From positions 1-6,902 of the forward strand of contig CAZRSA010000145.1 of the NCBI GenBank assembly GCA_964602525.1: a stretch of DNA of 6,902 nucleotides, in the 5' to 3' direction. The stretch is from Lentisalinibacter sp964602525. GTDB taxonomy: Bacteria > Pseudomonadota > Gammaproteobacteria > Steroidobacterales > Woeseiaceae. Both the position numbers and the translations under genes were made by a program. The notes beneath the pieces are model-generated. The model was not told the DNA's origin. It saw only the letters and a program-made list of their open reading frames with translations, and did no database searches. Below, piece after piece: positions 1 to 5,857 of this stretch (position 1 is the stretch's first letter; the number at the start of each line of letters is the position of its first letter).

Positions 1-53
1 TCTCCATAGCAAGAGTTTATCATGACAAAGCTTATTAGTGTTAACAGACCCTA

Positions 54-110
54 GGTGCCGGTCCGAACTTTTGCAACTTTTGAAAGTTGTTCGGCCTTCG
101 GGCCGGGTCG
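54..110 (+). repeat. RAYT-associated repeat copy R1
   Basis: First of three related copies. It opens with GGTGCCGGTCCGAACTT, and its first 28 bases (54-81) occur perfectly inverted at 2651-2678. It has AACTT at 66 and 75 (9-base phase). At the position of the third unit it carries instead a small inverted repeat, CAACTTT-TG-AAAGTTG (74-89). A GC hairpin follows: CGGCC, loop TTCG, GGCCG (92-105), the classic C(UUCG)G stable tetraloop if transcribed. Such a palindrome-bearing repeat near a RAYT gene is typical of REP-like elements. The copy ends about 20 bases before the transporter start codon, so it would lie in that gene's leader. The right boundary is approximate. Confidence 0.8.
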
Positions 111-129
111 GTAGGCGTCCGGCCGCCGG

Positions 130-1635
130 GTGAGCAGGAAGACCTTCCTGCAGCGCTTCGTCCAGGGAATGGAGCCCTGGGTCTTCCTGCCCGCGGCAGC
201 CGTGGTGGTCCTGTTCGTCGTGCTCGGGGCCGTGTGGACGGATACCACCCGCGCGGTCTTCGAGACCCTGCAGACCAATATTGTCCAGAACCTGGGCTGG
301 TTCTACATCCTGTCGGCCACGGCGCTGCTGGGCTTCGTGCTCTGGCTGCTGTTCAGCCGCTACGGCAGGGTCCGGCTGGGTGGTGACACAGCCGAACCGG
401 AGTTCGGTTATCTCGCCTGGTTCAGCATGCTGCTGGCCGCCGGCATGGGTATCGGCGTGGTTTTCTTCGGCGCCGCCGAGCCCGTGCTGCACTACCTGGA
501 ACCGCCGGGGATGGAGGGGGGCACGCCGGAGGCGCTGCGCGAGGCGATGCGCTTCACGTTCTATCACTGGGGGCTGCACCCCTGGGCTATCTACACGACG
601 CTGGCGCTGCCACTCGCTTACTTCCACTTCCGCCACGACCTGCCGCTGGCGCCGCGCTCGCTGCTGTATCCGCTGATCGGCGACCGCATCTACGGCGGCA
701 TCGGCCACGCCGTGGACGTTCTCTGCACCGTGGGCACGCTGTTCGGGGTGGCGACTTCGCTGGGGCTGGGCGCCATCCAGGTCAACGCGGGGATGGAACG
801 GCTGTTCGGGCTGCCCCAGGGCATCGGCTCCCAGCTCGCGCTCATCGGCGCGATCACGCTGGTGGCGACCATCAGCGTGGTGTCGGGCCTGAACCGGGGC
901 ATCCGTTTCCTGAGCCAGTTCAATATCGGCCTGTCGGCGGCCATCCTCCTGTTCGTGATGATCGCGGGACCGACGGTGTACATCCTGGAGCTGTTCCTGG
1001 AGGGGCTCGGCTACTACCTGCAGAAGCTGCCGGCCACCAGCTTCCACACCGAGCCGGGCTCCACCGGCGGCTGGCACGAGCAGTGGACGCTGTTCTACTG
1101 GAGCTGGTGGATCTCCTGGTCGCCCTTCGTCGGCATCTTCGTCGCGCGCATCTCCAAGGGCCGCACGCTGCGGGAGTTCATCCTGACGGCGCTGCTGGTG
1201 CCGAGCCTGGGCAGCTTCCTGTGGTTCTCGGCGCTGGGCGGCACGGCGCTGCACATCGAGATTTTCGGCAGCGGCGGGGTCACCGAGGCGGTGCAGGAGA
1301 ACGAGGCCTTCGCGTTGTTCGCCGTGCTGGAGACGCTGCCCTGGCACGAGGTTACCTGGGCCGCGGCGACGCTGCTGGTGATCATTTTCTTCGTGACATC
1401 GTCGGACTCCGGCTCCTTCGTCGACGACATGGTGACCTCCGGCGGCCATCCCAATCCGCCGAAGGCGCAGCGGGTGTTCTGGGCGGTGTCGGAAGGCACC
1501 GTGGCCGCGGTGCTGCTCTACGCGGGGGGACTGACCGCGCTGCGCACCGCCTCGCTCACCACGGGCATTCCCATCGCCATTTTCCTGCTGGTGTCCGCCT
1601 ACGGCCTGCAGCGGGCGCTGCGGGCAGAGGAATAG
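130..1635 (+). CDS. BCCT-family betaine/choline-type transporter
   Basis: A 501-residue inner-membrane transporter of the betaine/carnitine/choline family, probably importing a quaternary ammonium osmoprotectant. About twelve hydrophobic segments are visible. Family motifs: GMGIG at residues 105-109, HWGLHPWAIY at 146-155, WWISWSPF at 326-333 and TSSDSGS at 423-429. By alignment from memory with BetP, the aromatic box (W147, W152, Y155, W326, W327, W330) and the Na2 site (A103, M106, F420, T423, S424) are all present. The glycine at 109 (BetT has Asp there) argues for sodium-coupled betaine-like transport over proton-coupled choline uptake; substrate is inferred. The protein stops just after the last membrane segment, so the long C-terminal osmosensor tail of BetP is missing. 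The GTG start has no clear ribosome binding site; an in-frame stop lies at 112-114, and ATG 169 (residue 14) is the alternative. The gene sits tightly between repeats R1 and R2. Confidence 0.93.
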   Translation: MSRKTFLQRFVQGMEPWVFLPAAAVVVLFVVLGAVWTDTTRAVFETLQTNIVQNLGWFYILSATALLGFVLWLLFSRYGRVRLGGDTAEPEFGYLAWFSMLLAAGMGIGVVFFGAAEPVLHYLEPPGMEGGTPEALREAMRFTFYHWGLHPWAIYTTLALPLAYFHFRHDLPLAPRSLLYPLIGDRIYGGIGHAVDVLCTVGTLFGVATSLGLGAIQVNAGMERLFGLPQGIGSQLALIGAITLVATISVVSGLNRGIRFLSQFNIGLSAAILLFVMIAGPTVYILELFLEGLGYYLQKLPATSFHTEPGSTGGWHEQWTLFYWSWWISWSPFVGIFVARISKGRTLREFILTALLVPSLGSFLWFSALGGTALHIEIFGSGGVTEAVQENEAFALFAVLETLPWHEVTWAAATLLVIIFFVTSSDSGSFVDDMVTSGGHPNPPKAQRVFWAVSEGTVAAVLLYAGGLTALRTASLTTGIPIAIFLLVSAYGLQRALRAEE

Positions 1636-1690
1636 ATGCCGGTCCGAACTATCGCAACTTTTCCAACTTGTTTCGCCTTTCGGCCGGGCG
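1636..1690 (+). repeat. RAYT-associated repeat copy R2
   Basis: Second repeat copy, same orientation as R1, beginning at the base after the transporter's TAG stop. It shares TGCCGGTCCGAACT with R1 and R3. It shows three AACT units at 1647, 1656 and 1665, an exact 9-base phase. Over about 41 bases it differs from inverted R3 at only three positions, and its inner part (CCAACTTGTT) matches R3 rather than R1. A GC-rich stretch with weak palindromes follows (1674-1690), as in R1. It lies about 75 bases upstream of the RAYT start and probably forms the left end of the RAYT element. The right boundary is approximate. Confidence 0.8.
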
Positions 1691-1761
1691 GGCGGAGATT
1701 TCCAGCGGGCAGACCGGCCCGGTAAGCGCTAGCTTTCCCGGGCAGCGACCGGAGATGCCCG

Positions 1762-2631
1762 ATGACACGACGCCTGCGACTCCACGTCCCCGGCAGCCTG
1801 TACCACGTCATCCTGCGGGGGAATAACCGGCAGGACATCTTTTTCTCCGCGGCCGATCGGGTCTACCTGGAGCAACTGATCGGCCGCGCCACCGAGACCC
1901 TGGAAGCGACGGTGCACGCCTACTGCTGGATGCCGAACCACATCCACATGGCCATCCAGGTGGGCGATGCCCCGCTCGGCCGTCTCATGCAGTGGGTCGC
2001 CTCGCGGTATGCCTACCGCGTCAACCGGCAGCGCGAGGCGACGGGCCACCTGTTCGAACGCCGTTACCGCGCCCTGCTGGTGGACGTGGAGGCCTACGCC
2101 CTGCAGCTGGTGCGCTATATCCATCTCAATCCGGTCAAGGCCGGCCTCGTCCGTAATCCCGCCGATTTCACGTGGAGCAGCCACCGCCACTACCTCGCCG
2201 GCGGCGGACCGCCCTGGCTGCGGACCGGCTGGATCCTCGCCATGTTCGGCCATCGGCGGGCTGCCGCCCGGTCGGCATACCGGCGCTTCGTCGGCAGCGA
2301 TCCCGACGTCGAGCTTCCGGAAGAACTCGTGCAAGGCGACCCTGAGGACGCGCGGCGCACCGGCGCGGAACGGCTCTTGTCCGAACCGAGGGCGGCCGCC
2401 GCCGAGCCGGGCGGTGACGCGGGGGACCTCGACGGCCTGATCGCGGCGGCTGCCGAGCGGCACGGCTGCGAGGTGGCAGCGATCACGGGACCGAGCCGCG
2501 AGCGCCGACTGGTGCGGGTACGCCGCGAGATCGCGCGGGAGGCTAGGGAGCGGGGCATCGCCAGTATCGCAGAGCTCGCCCGACGCCTGAATCGCTCGGA
2601 CACGGCCATTTCCCGCCTCCTGCGAGGCTGA
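1762..2631 (+). CDS. REP-associated tyrosine transposase (RAYT, Y1/HUH family)
   Basis: A 289-residue single-strand DNA transposase-like protein. The N-terminal Y1_Tnp domain (about residues 5-130) opens with the family pattern PGSLYHVILRGNNRQ. It has the metal-binding HUH motif in MPNHIHM (H60, H62), the GHLFERRYRA block (95-104) and the presumed catalytic tyrosine Y119 in RYIHLNPVKAGLV. Residues about 225-289 resemble the DnaA C-terminal helix-turn-helix found on many RAYTs (VRREIAREARERG, then SIAELARRLNRSDTAISRLL), probably for DNA binding. A ribosome binding site GGAG (1751-1754) stands 7 bases before the ATG. All catalytic residues are intact and the frame is open, so it is probably functional. 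RAYTs cut and join REP-type hairpin DNA; the three flanking copies of one repeat are its likely substrate (inference). Confidence 0.93.
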   Translation: MTRRLRLHVPGSLYHVILRGNNRQDIFFSAADRVYLEQLIGRATETLEATVHAYCWMPNHIHMAIQVGDAPLGRLMQWVASRYAYRVNRQREATGHLFERRYRALLVDVEAYALQLVRYIHLNPVKAGLVRNPADFTWSSHRHYLAGGGPPWLRTGWILAMFGHRRAAARSAYRRFVGSDPDVELPEELVQGDPEDARRTGAERLLSEPRAAAAEPGGDAGDLDGLIAAAAERHGCEVAAITGPSRERRLVRVRREIAREARERGIASIAELARRLNRSDTAISRLLRG

Positions 2632-2680
2632 GAAGGGCGCAACAAGTTGGAAAAGTTGCAAAAGTTCGGACCGGCACCCA
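2632..2680 (-). repeat. RAYT-associated repeat copy R3 (inverted)
   Basis: Third copy, on the minus strand, starting immediately after the RAYT stop codon. Read on the minus strand it has the full 9-base phased motif: AACTTTTGC, AACTTTTCC, AACTTG. Its outer 28 bases (2651-2678) are a perfect inverted match to R1 (54-81), while its inner CCAACTTGTT matches R2. It therefore combines the outer end of R1 with the inner end of R2. It lacks the GC hairpin of R1 because RAYT coding sequence begins where the hairpin would be. It separates the RAYT from the bchJ control region. Confidence 0.8.
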
Positions 2681-2729
2681 ATCCGTCTCGGTTTACCGCA
2701 ATCGTCAGGGGCGGCGCTTTACTCTAGTG

Positions 2730-2747
2730 TGTCAACTTAGATTGGCA
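2730..2747. promoter_or_regulatory. PpsR/CrtJ-type operator, upstream site (one mismatch)
   Basis: TGTCA-N8-TGGCA, one base away from the symmetric TGTCA-N8-TGACA and from the TGT-N12-ACA consensus of the photosynthesis repressor PpsR/CrtJ. It lies 49 bases before the bchJ ATG and 7 bases upstream of a perfect site. Alone it would be weak evidence. Its value comes from the neighbouring perfect site and the bacteriochlorophyll genes downstream. Confidence 0.55.
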
Positions 2748-2754
2748 TGACGAT

Positions 2755-2772
2755 TGTCATGCTTGACTGACA
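2755..2772. promoter_or_regulatory. PpsR/CrtJ-type operator, downstream site (perfect)
   Basis: TGTCA-N8-TGACA, a perfect match to the TGT-N12-ACA palindrome bound by PpsR/CrtJ, the repressor of bch, crt and puc genes under oxygen in purple bacteria. It sits 23 bases before the bchJ start. It overlaps a TTGTCA hexamer (2754-2759), and a TATACA hexamer follows at 2780-2785; the 20-base gap is wide for a sigma-70 promoter, so the promoter itself is not fixed. Bound repressor here should block transcription of bchJ-bchE. A PpsR gene is not in the window. Confidence 0.75.
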
Positions 2773-2795
2773 TTCGGGGTATACAGGCGATACCG

Positions 2796-3443
2796 ATGGT
2801 GAGCGTTCCACTCTCCCGGCCGGCGCAGCTACAGGCCGATGCCAGCGCACCCGGGGCCATGATCGGGCCCAACGCGGTGCTGCAGACGCTGCGCGCCATC
2901 GCCGAGCTGGAGGGCACGGCCTGCTACGAGGCGGTCGCCCGGGGCGCGTCCCTGCCGGCCACCGACCCCGACCACATGATCCCCGAGGCCTGGTTCGTCC
3001 GGCTGGTCCAGAGCCTGCGCCGCACACTGCCCTGGGCACGCTCCGAGGCGGTGCTGCGCCGGGCCGGCGAATACACCGCCGACTACGTCGCCGCCAACCG
3101 CATCCCGGCGTTCTTCCGACGGCTGTTGCGGGCTCTGCCGCCGCGCCTGGCGGTACCGCTGCTGCTCGCGGCCTTCCGGCGCCACGCCTGGACCTTCGCC
3201 GGCGGCGGACGCTTCGACACCAGCGGGTCCTACCCCGGCCACATTATCCTCAGAGGCTGCCCCACCTGCCGCCATGCACCCGAGACCACGGCAGCGGGCG
3301 CCTACTACGAAGCGGCCTTCCAGGGCCTGCTCCGCCTCGCGGCCGACGGCGTGCGCGTCCACGAGACCGCCTGCGAGGCCCGCGGCGACGACTGCTGCCG
3401 CTTTTCCATCGACATCGAGGGCGCCAGCGCCCGCGGAGAGTAA
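2796..3443 (+). CDS. bchJ: BchJ, bacteriochlorophyll biosynthesis V4R-domain protein
   Basis: A 215-residue soluble protein of the BchJ family. It shows IGPNAVLQTL (residues 23-32), the AGEYTADYVAANRIP block, HAWTFAGGGRF and a C-terminal V4R domain (about 150-207) with C155, C158, C193, C200 and C201 as possible metal or tetrapyrrole ligands. It was first named 4-vinyl reductase; later work assigned vinyl reduction to BciA/BciB, and BchJ has been reported to associate with Mg-chelatase subunit BchH, so a substrate-handling role is more likely. The ATG at 2796 has a weak AGG at 2785-2787 and gives a length near known BchJ. If TATACA (2780-2785) is the -10 box, this start would be almost leaderless, and ATG 2859 (residue 22, just before the conserved part) becomes plausible. 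It is the first gene of an operon with bchE, two bases upstream. Confidence 0.9.
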   Translation: MVSVPLSRPAQLQADASAPGAMIGPNAVLQTLRAIAELEGTACYEAVARGASLPATDPDHMIPEAWFVRLVQSLRRTLPWARSEAVLRRAGEYTADYVAANRIPAFFRRLLRALPPRLAVPLLLAAFRRHAWTFAGGGRFDTSGSYPGHIILRGCPTCRHAPETTAAGAYYEAAFQGLLRLAADGVRVHETACEARGDDCCRFSIDIEGASARGE

Positions 3444-3445
3444 CC

Positions 3446-5209
3446 ATGCGTATCGTGCTGATCCACCCGAACTACCACTCAGGCGGCGCCGAGATCGCCG
3501 GCAACTGGCCGCCCGCTTGGGTTGCCTACCTGGCCGGGGCGCTGAAAAAGCACGGCTATACCGATATCCAGTTCATCGACGCCATGACGGAGTACCTCGA
3601 CGACGAGGCCCTGCGTGCGCGTCTCGCACAGATCGGATCGGCCGATCTCGTCGGTTGTACCTGTATAACCCCGAGCATCTATCAGGCCGAAAAAACCCTC
3701 GAGATCGCCCGATCCGTCTTTCCCGACGCCGTCACGGTGCTCGGCGGCATCCACGCCACCTTCATGTACGAGCAGGTGCTGAAGGAAGCACCGCACATCG
3801 ATATCATCGCCCGCGGCGAGGGCGAAGAGGTGCTGGTGAACCTGGTGCAGGCCGTCGAGAACGGCTCCCTCGAACGCGACCGCCGCAACATCCGCGGCAT
3901 CGCCTTCGCCGACGGCGAGGAGATCGTGGCCACGCCGGCGCACCCGCCCATCAAGAAACTCGATGACCTGGAGCCCGACTGGAGCCTGCTCGAGTGGGAC
4001 AACTACATCTACCTGCCGCTGGGCAGGCGGGTGGCCATCCCGAACTTCGCCCGGGGCTGCCCGTTCACCTGCTCGTTCTGCTCCCAGTGGAAGTTCTGGC
4101 GCTCCTACCGCATGCGCTCGCCGAAGAACTTCGTGGACGAGATCGAGAAGCTCGTGCGCGACCACGACATCGGCTTCTTCATACTCGCGGACGAGGAGCC
4201 CACCATCAACAGGCAGAAGTTCATCGATCTCTGCCAGGAACTGATCGACCGGGACCTCGGCATCGAGTGGGGTATCAACACCCGCGTCACAGATATCCTG
4301 CGCGACGAGGACATGCTGCCCTTATACCGCAAGGCGGGCCTGGTGCACGTCTCACTCGGTACCGAGGCCTCCGCCCAGCTGAATCTGGAGCGCTTCCGCA
4401 AGGAGACCACCGTCGCGGAGAACAAGCGCGCCATCAAACTGCTGCGCGACAACGGCATGGTGGCCGAGGCTCAGTTCATCATCGGCCTGGAGAACGAGAC
4501 CGCCGAGAGCATCGAGGACACCTTCAAGTGGGCGATGGACTGGGACTGCGACATGGCCAACTGGATCATGTACACGCCCTGGCCGTTCTCGGACCTGTTC
4601 GAGGAACTTGGCGACAAGGTGGAGGTGCGCGACTACGCCCGCTACAACTTCGTCACCCCCATCATGAAGCCGGAGTCGATGACCCGCAGCGAGGTCTTCA
4701 ACGGCGTCATGAAAAACTACCGGCGCTTCTACATGAGGAAGAGCCTGTTCAGCTATCCCTGGCTGAAGGATAAGTACAAGCGGAAGTACATGCTCGGCTG
4801 CCTGAAGGCGGCGATGAAGTCCGGCTTCGAGCGCCGCTTCTACGACCTCGGCCGCATCAACTACCGGGGCCAGAAGGAGATCGACTTCAAGTTCGACCAG
4901 TCCCGGGTACTCACGAAGGAAGAGCTGGCGCTGGCCGAGAGCAGCCGTCAGCGGGTGGGCAGCAGCTATCAGACGAAAGGCGCGGCGGCTCTCGCCTGCG
5001 GTGGCGGCCCCGCCACGAACGGCGGCAACGGCAGCAACGGCAAGGGCACGGAACCGCTGACGGCCGAAGTCCTCACCTACTCGCCGAAGGCAGACGAGAT
5101 CGTCGACCCGGCGGCCGTGCTGGGCGAGGCACCCATCGACGAGTTCTTCGACCCGAGAGGCTTCGCGAAGCAGCGGGCCCGAGCAAAAAGGCTCTCGGCA
5201 GTGAAATAG
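3446..5209 (+). CDS. bchE: BchE, anaerobic Mg-protoporphyrin IX monomethyl ester cyclase
   Basis: A 587-residue B12-binding radical SAM enzyme forming the isocyclic ring of bacteriochlorophyll without oxygen: Mg-protoporphyrin IX monomethyl ester to divinyl protochlorophyllide, with the keto oxygen taken from water. The N-terminal cobalamin-binding-type domain (about 1-140) begins MRIVLIHPNYHSGGAEIAG and holds LGGIHATF (99-106) and ARGEGEE (122-128). The radical SAM core follows, with the [4Fe-4S] ligands C205, C209 and C212 in GCPFTCSFCSQW. A C-terminal extension runs to about 500. The last ~85 residues are variable, with a Gly/Asn-rich linker (about 516-533), then a short charged end. A clear ribosome binding site GGAGAG (3435-3440) lies inside the end of bchJ, 5 bases before the ATG, indicating a shared transcript. 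Presence of BchE rather than only AcsF points to low-oxygen pigment synthesis. Confidence 0.96.
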   Translation: MRIVLIHPNYHSGGAEIAGNWPPAWVAYLAGALKKHGYTDIQFIDAMTEYLDDEALRARLAQIGSADLVGCTCITPSIYQAEKTLEIARSVFPDAVTVLGGIHATFMYEQVLKEAPHIDIIARGEGEEVLVNLVQAVENGSLERDRRNIRGIAFADGEEIVATPAHPPIKKLDDLEPDWSLLEWDNYIYLPLGRRVAIPNFARGCPFTCSFCSQWKFWRSYRMRSPKNFVDEIEKLVRDHDIGFFILADEEPTINRQKFIDLCQELIDRDLGIEWGINTRVTDILRDEDMLPLYRKAGLVHVSLGTEASAQLNLERFRKETTVAENKRAIKLLRDNGMVAEAQFIIGLENETAESIEDTFKWAMDWDCDMANWIMYTPWPFSDLFEELGDKVEVRDYARYNFVTPIMKPESMTRSEVFNGVMKNYRRFYMRKSLFSYPWLKDKYKRKYMLGCLKAAMKSGFERRFYDLGRINYRGQKEIDFKFDQSRVLTKEELALAESSRQRVGSSYQTKGAAALACGGGPATNGGNGSNGKGTEPLTAEVLTYSPKADEIVDPAAVLGEAPIDEFFDPRGFAKQRARAKRLSAVK

Positions 5210-5217
5210 CGGGACAT

Positions 5218-5250
5218 GCAGCGCAGGGTCGCACCCTGCTCGCCCGCTGC
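5218..5250 (+). terminator. Hairpin after bchE, possible terminator
   Basis: A perfect 7-base-pair stem, GCAGGGT, loop CGC, ACCCTGC (5223-5239), begins 14 bases after the bchE stop. GCAGCG (5218-5223) and CGCTGC (5245-5250) offer an alternative outer pairing. No T-run follows, so it is not a canonical intrinsic terminator. It could end the bchJ-bchE message weakly or protect its 3' end. Confidence 0.4.
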
Positions 5251-5319
5251 GTTATGCTGGATTCTCCTGTCATGAACGCCGGCCCGCCGTGCTGATACGG
5301 TGCCGGGAGGATCTAATCC

Positions 5320-5832
5320 GTGCGACACGCTCTCGCCCTGGCCGCCTGCTTCCTTGCCGGCGGGTTCCTGCTCGCCCCCGCTGCTCACGCGAGCGATCAT
5401 GGAGACCACGACGAGGACGAGACCGCCGAGGTCCGCGAGGGCGATGGCAAGCCGCCTCTTAGCGAGGCCATCCCCGACGACACGGCCGACGGATTCGGCG
5501 TCGAAGACCTCAACAAAGACGAACTCGGGGCCGACATCGGTGCCGTGCGCAAGGTCGTCGTGATCGACGGCTCGGCCTCCTCGGACCCCGTCAGTTACGA
5601 ACTGACGGTGACCGGAGAGATCCAGAAGGCCGGGACTGACATCGCGGGCTACCCCGCCATCGTCAATGACGAGGCGCGCATCGACGGGGAGATCGCCACG
5701 GGCCGGGTCCGCTCCGGCGCCGATGCCTATTACGTGTACGGCGAGATCCGCCGTATCGCCCTCGGTGATCCGGAGCGCGCCACCGTTTACGTGGATGGGG
5801 AACCGACGGAAGTCGAGAAACTGGAGGACTGA
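5320..5832 (+). CDS. Secreted acidic protein of unknown function
   Basis: A 170-residue protein I do not recognise. It begins with a clear signal peptide: positive MRH, a hydrophobic stretch, then AHA before S25, so export to the periplasm or beyond is likely. The mature N-terminus is rich in His, Asp and Glu (SDHGDHDEDE), a possible metal-binding or simply acidic stretch. The rest contains two beta-rich segments, VSYELTVTGEIQKAGTD and YYVYGEIRRIAL, with repeated TGEI/YGEI-like wording that could reflect a small beta-barrel (inference). Overall strongly acidic, as in proteins exposed to high salt. The GTG start has a strong GGGAGG (5305-5310) 9 bases upstream. It is 110 bases after bchE with a hairpin between, so probably separately transcribed. 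No link to photosynthesis can be shown. Confidence 0.8.
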   Translation: MRHALALAACFLAGGFLLAPAAHASDHGDHDEDETAEVREGDGKPPLSEAIPDDTADGFGVEDLNKDELGADIGAVRKVVVIDGSASSDPVSYELTVTGEIQKAGTDIAGYPAIVNDEARIDGEIATGRVRSGADAYYVYGEIRRIALGDPERATVYVDGEPTEVEKLED

Positions 5833-5840
5833 CGGACCCC

Positions 5841-5856
5841 GGCAGCATCCGCTGCC
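5841..5856. terminator. Hairpin between convergent genes, possible two-way terminator
   Basis: A perfect 6-base-pair stem, GGCAGC, loop ATCC, GCTGCC, fills most of the 25-base gap between two convergent stop codons. The position suits a shared terminator, but no T-run is present on either strand, so the strength is uncertain. Confidence 0.45.
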
Positions 5857-5857
5857 G

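Larger units (their letters stand above)
1636..2680 (+). mobile_element. RAYT element bounded by inverted repeats R2 and R3
   Basis: A unit of about 1.04 kb: left repeat R2, the RAYT gene, right repeat R3 in inverted orientation. R2 starts right after the transporter stop and R3 starts right after the RAYT stop, so the unit is compact. No convincing target-site duplication is seen, which fits HUH single-strand transposases of the IS200/REP class. Whether this unit, or the larger span 54-2678 including the transporter, is what moved cannot be told from one sequence. RAYTs are generally viewed as domesticated enzymes that spread REP sequences rather than themselves, so active mobility is not claimed. 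Confidence 0.6.

Noticed and set aside
1..53. AT-rich stretch with TTATCA (17-22), TTAACA (41-46) and the palindrome TGTTAACA (39-46) as a possible transporter promoter.
   Set aside because: The hexamers match poorly and no second line of evidence supports them; no gene is visible here.
1729..2661. Long minus-strand open frame of about 310 codons opposite the RAYT gene.
   Set aside because: It mirrors the GC-rich coding strand of a clear RAYT, has no recognisable domains and runs through repeat R3.
1636..2680. Target-site duplication around the RAYT element.
   Set aside because: Flanks share only AAT (left GAATAG, right AATCC), too short to mean anything, and HUH elements usually make none.
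54..2680. Three repeat copies as remains of a CRISPR array.
   Set aside because: The copies are far apart, one is inverted, genes lie between them and no cas genes are present.
2754..2795. TTG at 2754 as an earlier bchJ start.
   Set aside because: It lies inside the operator, lacks a ribosome binding site, and the added residues do not resemble BchJ.
2829..3362. Minus-strand open frame opposite bchJ, and a similar one opposite bchE (3479-4165).
   Set aside because: Both are antisense shadows of well-identified genes; their low-complexity Gly/Ala/Arg composition is typical of such frames in GC-rich DNA.
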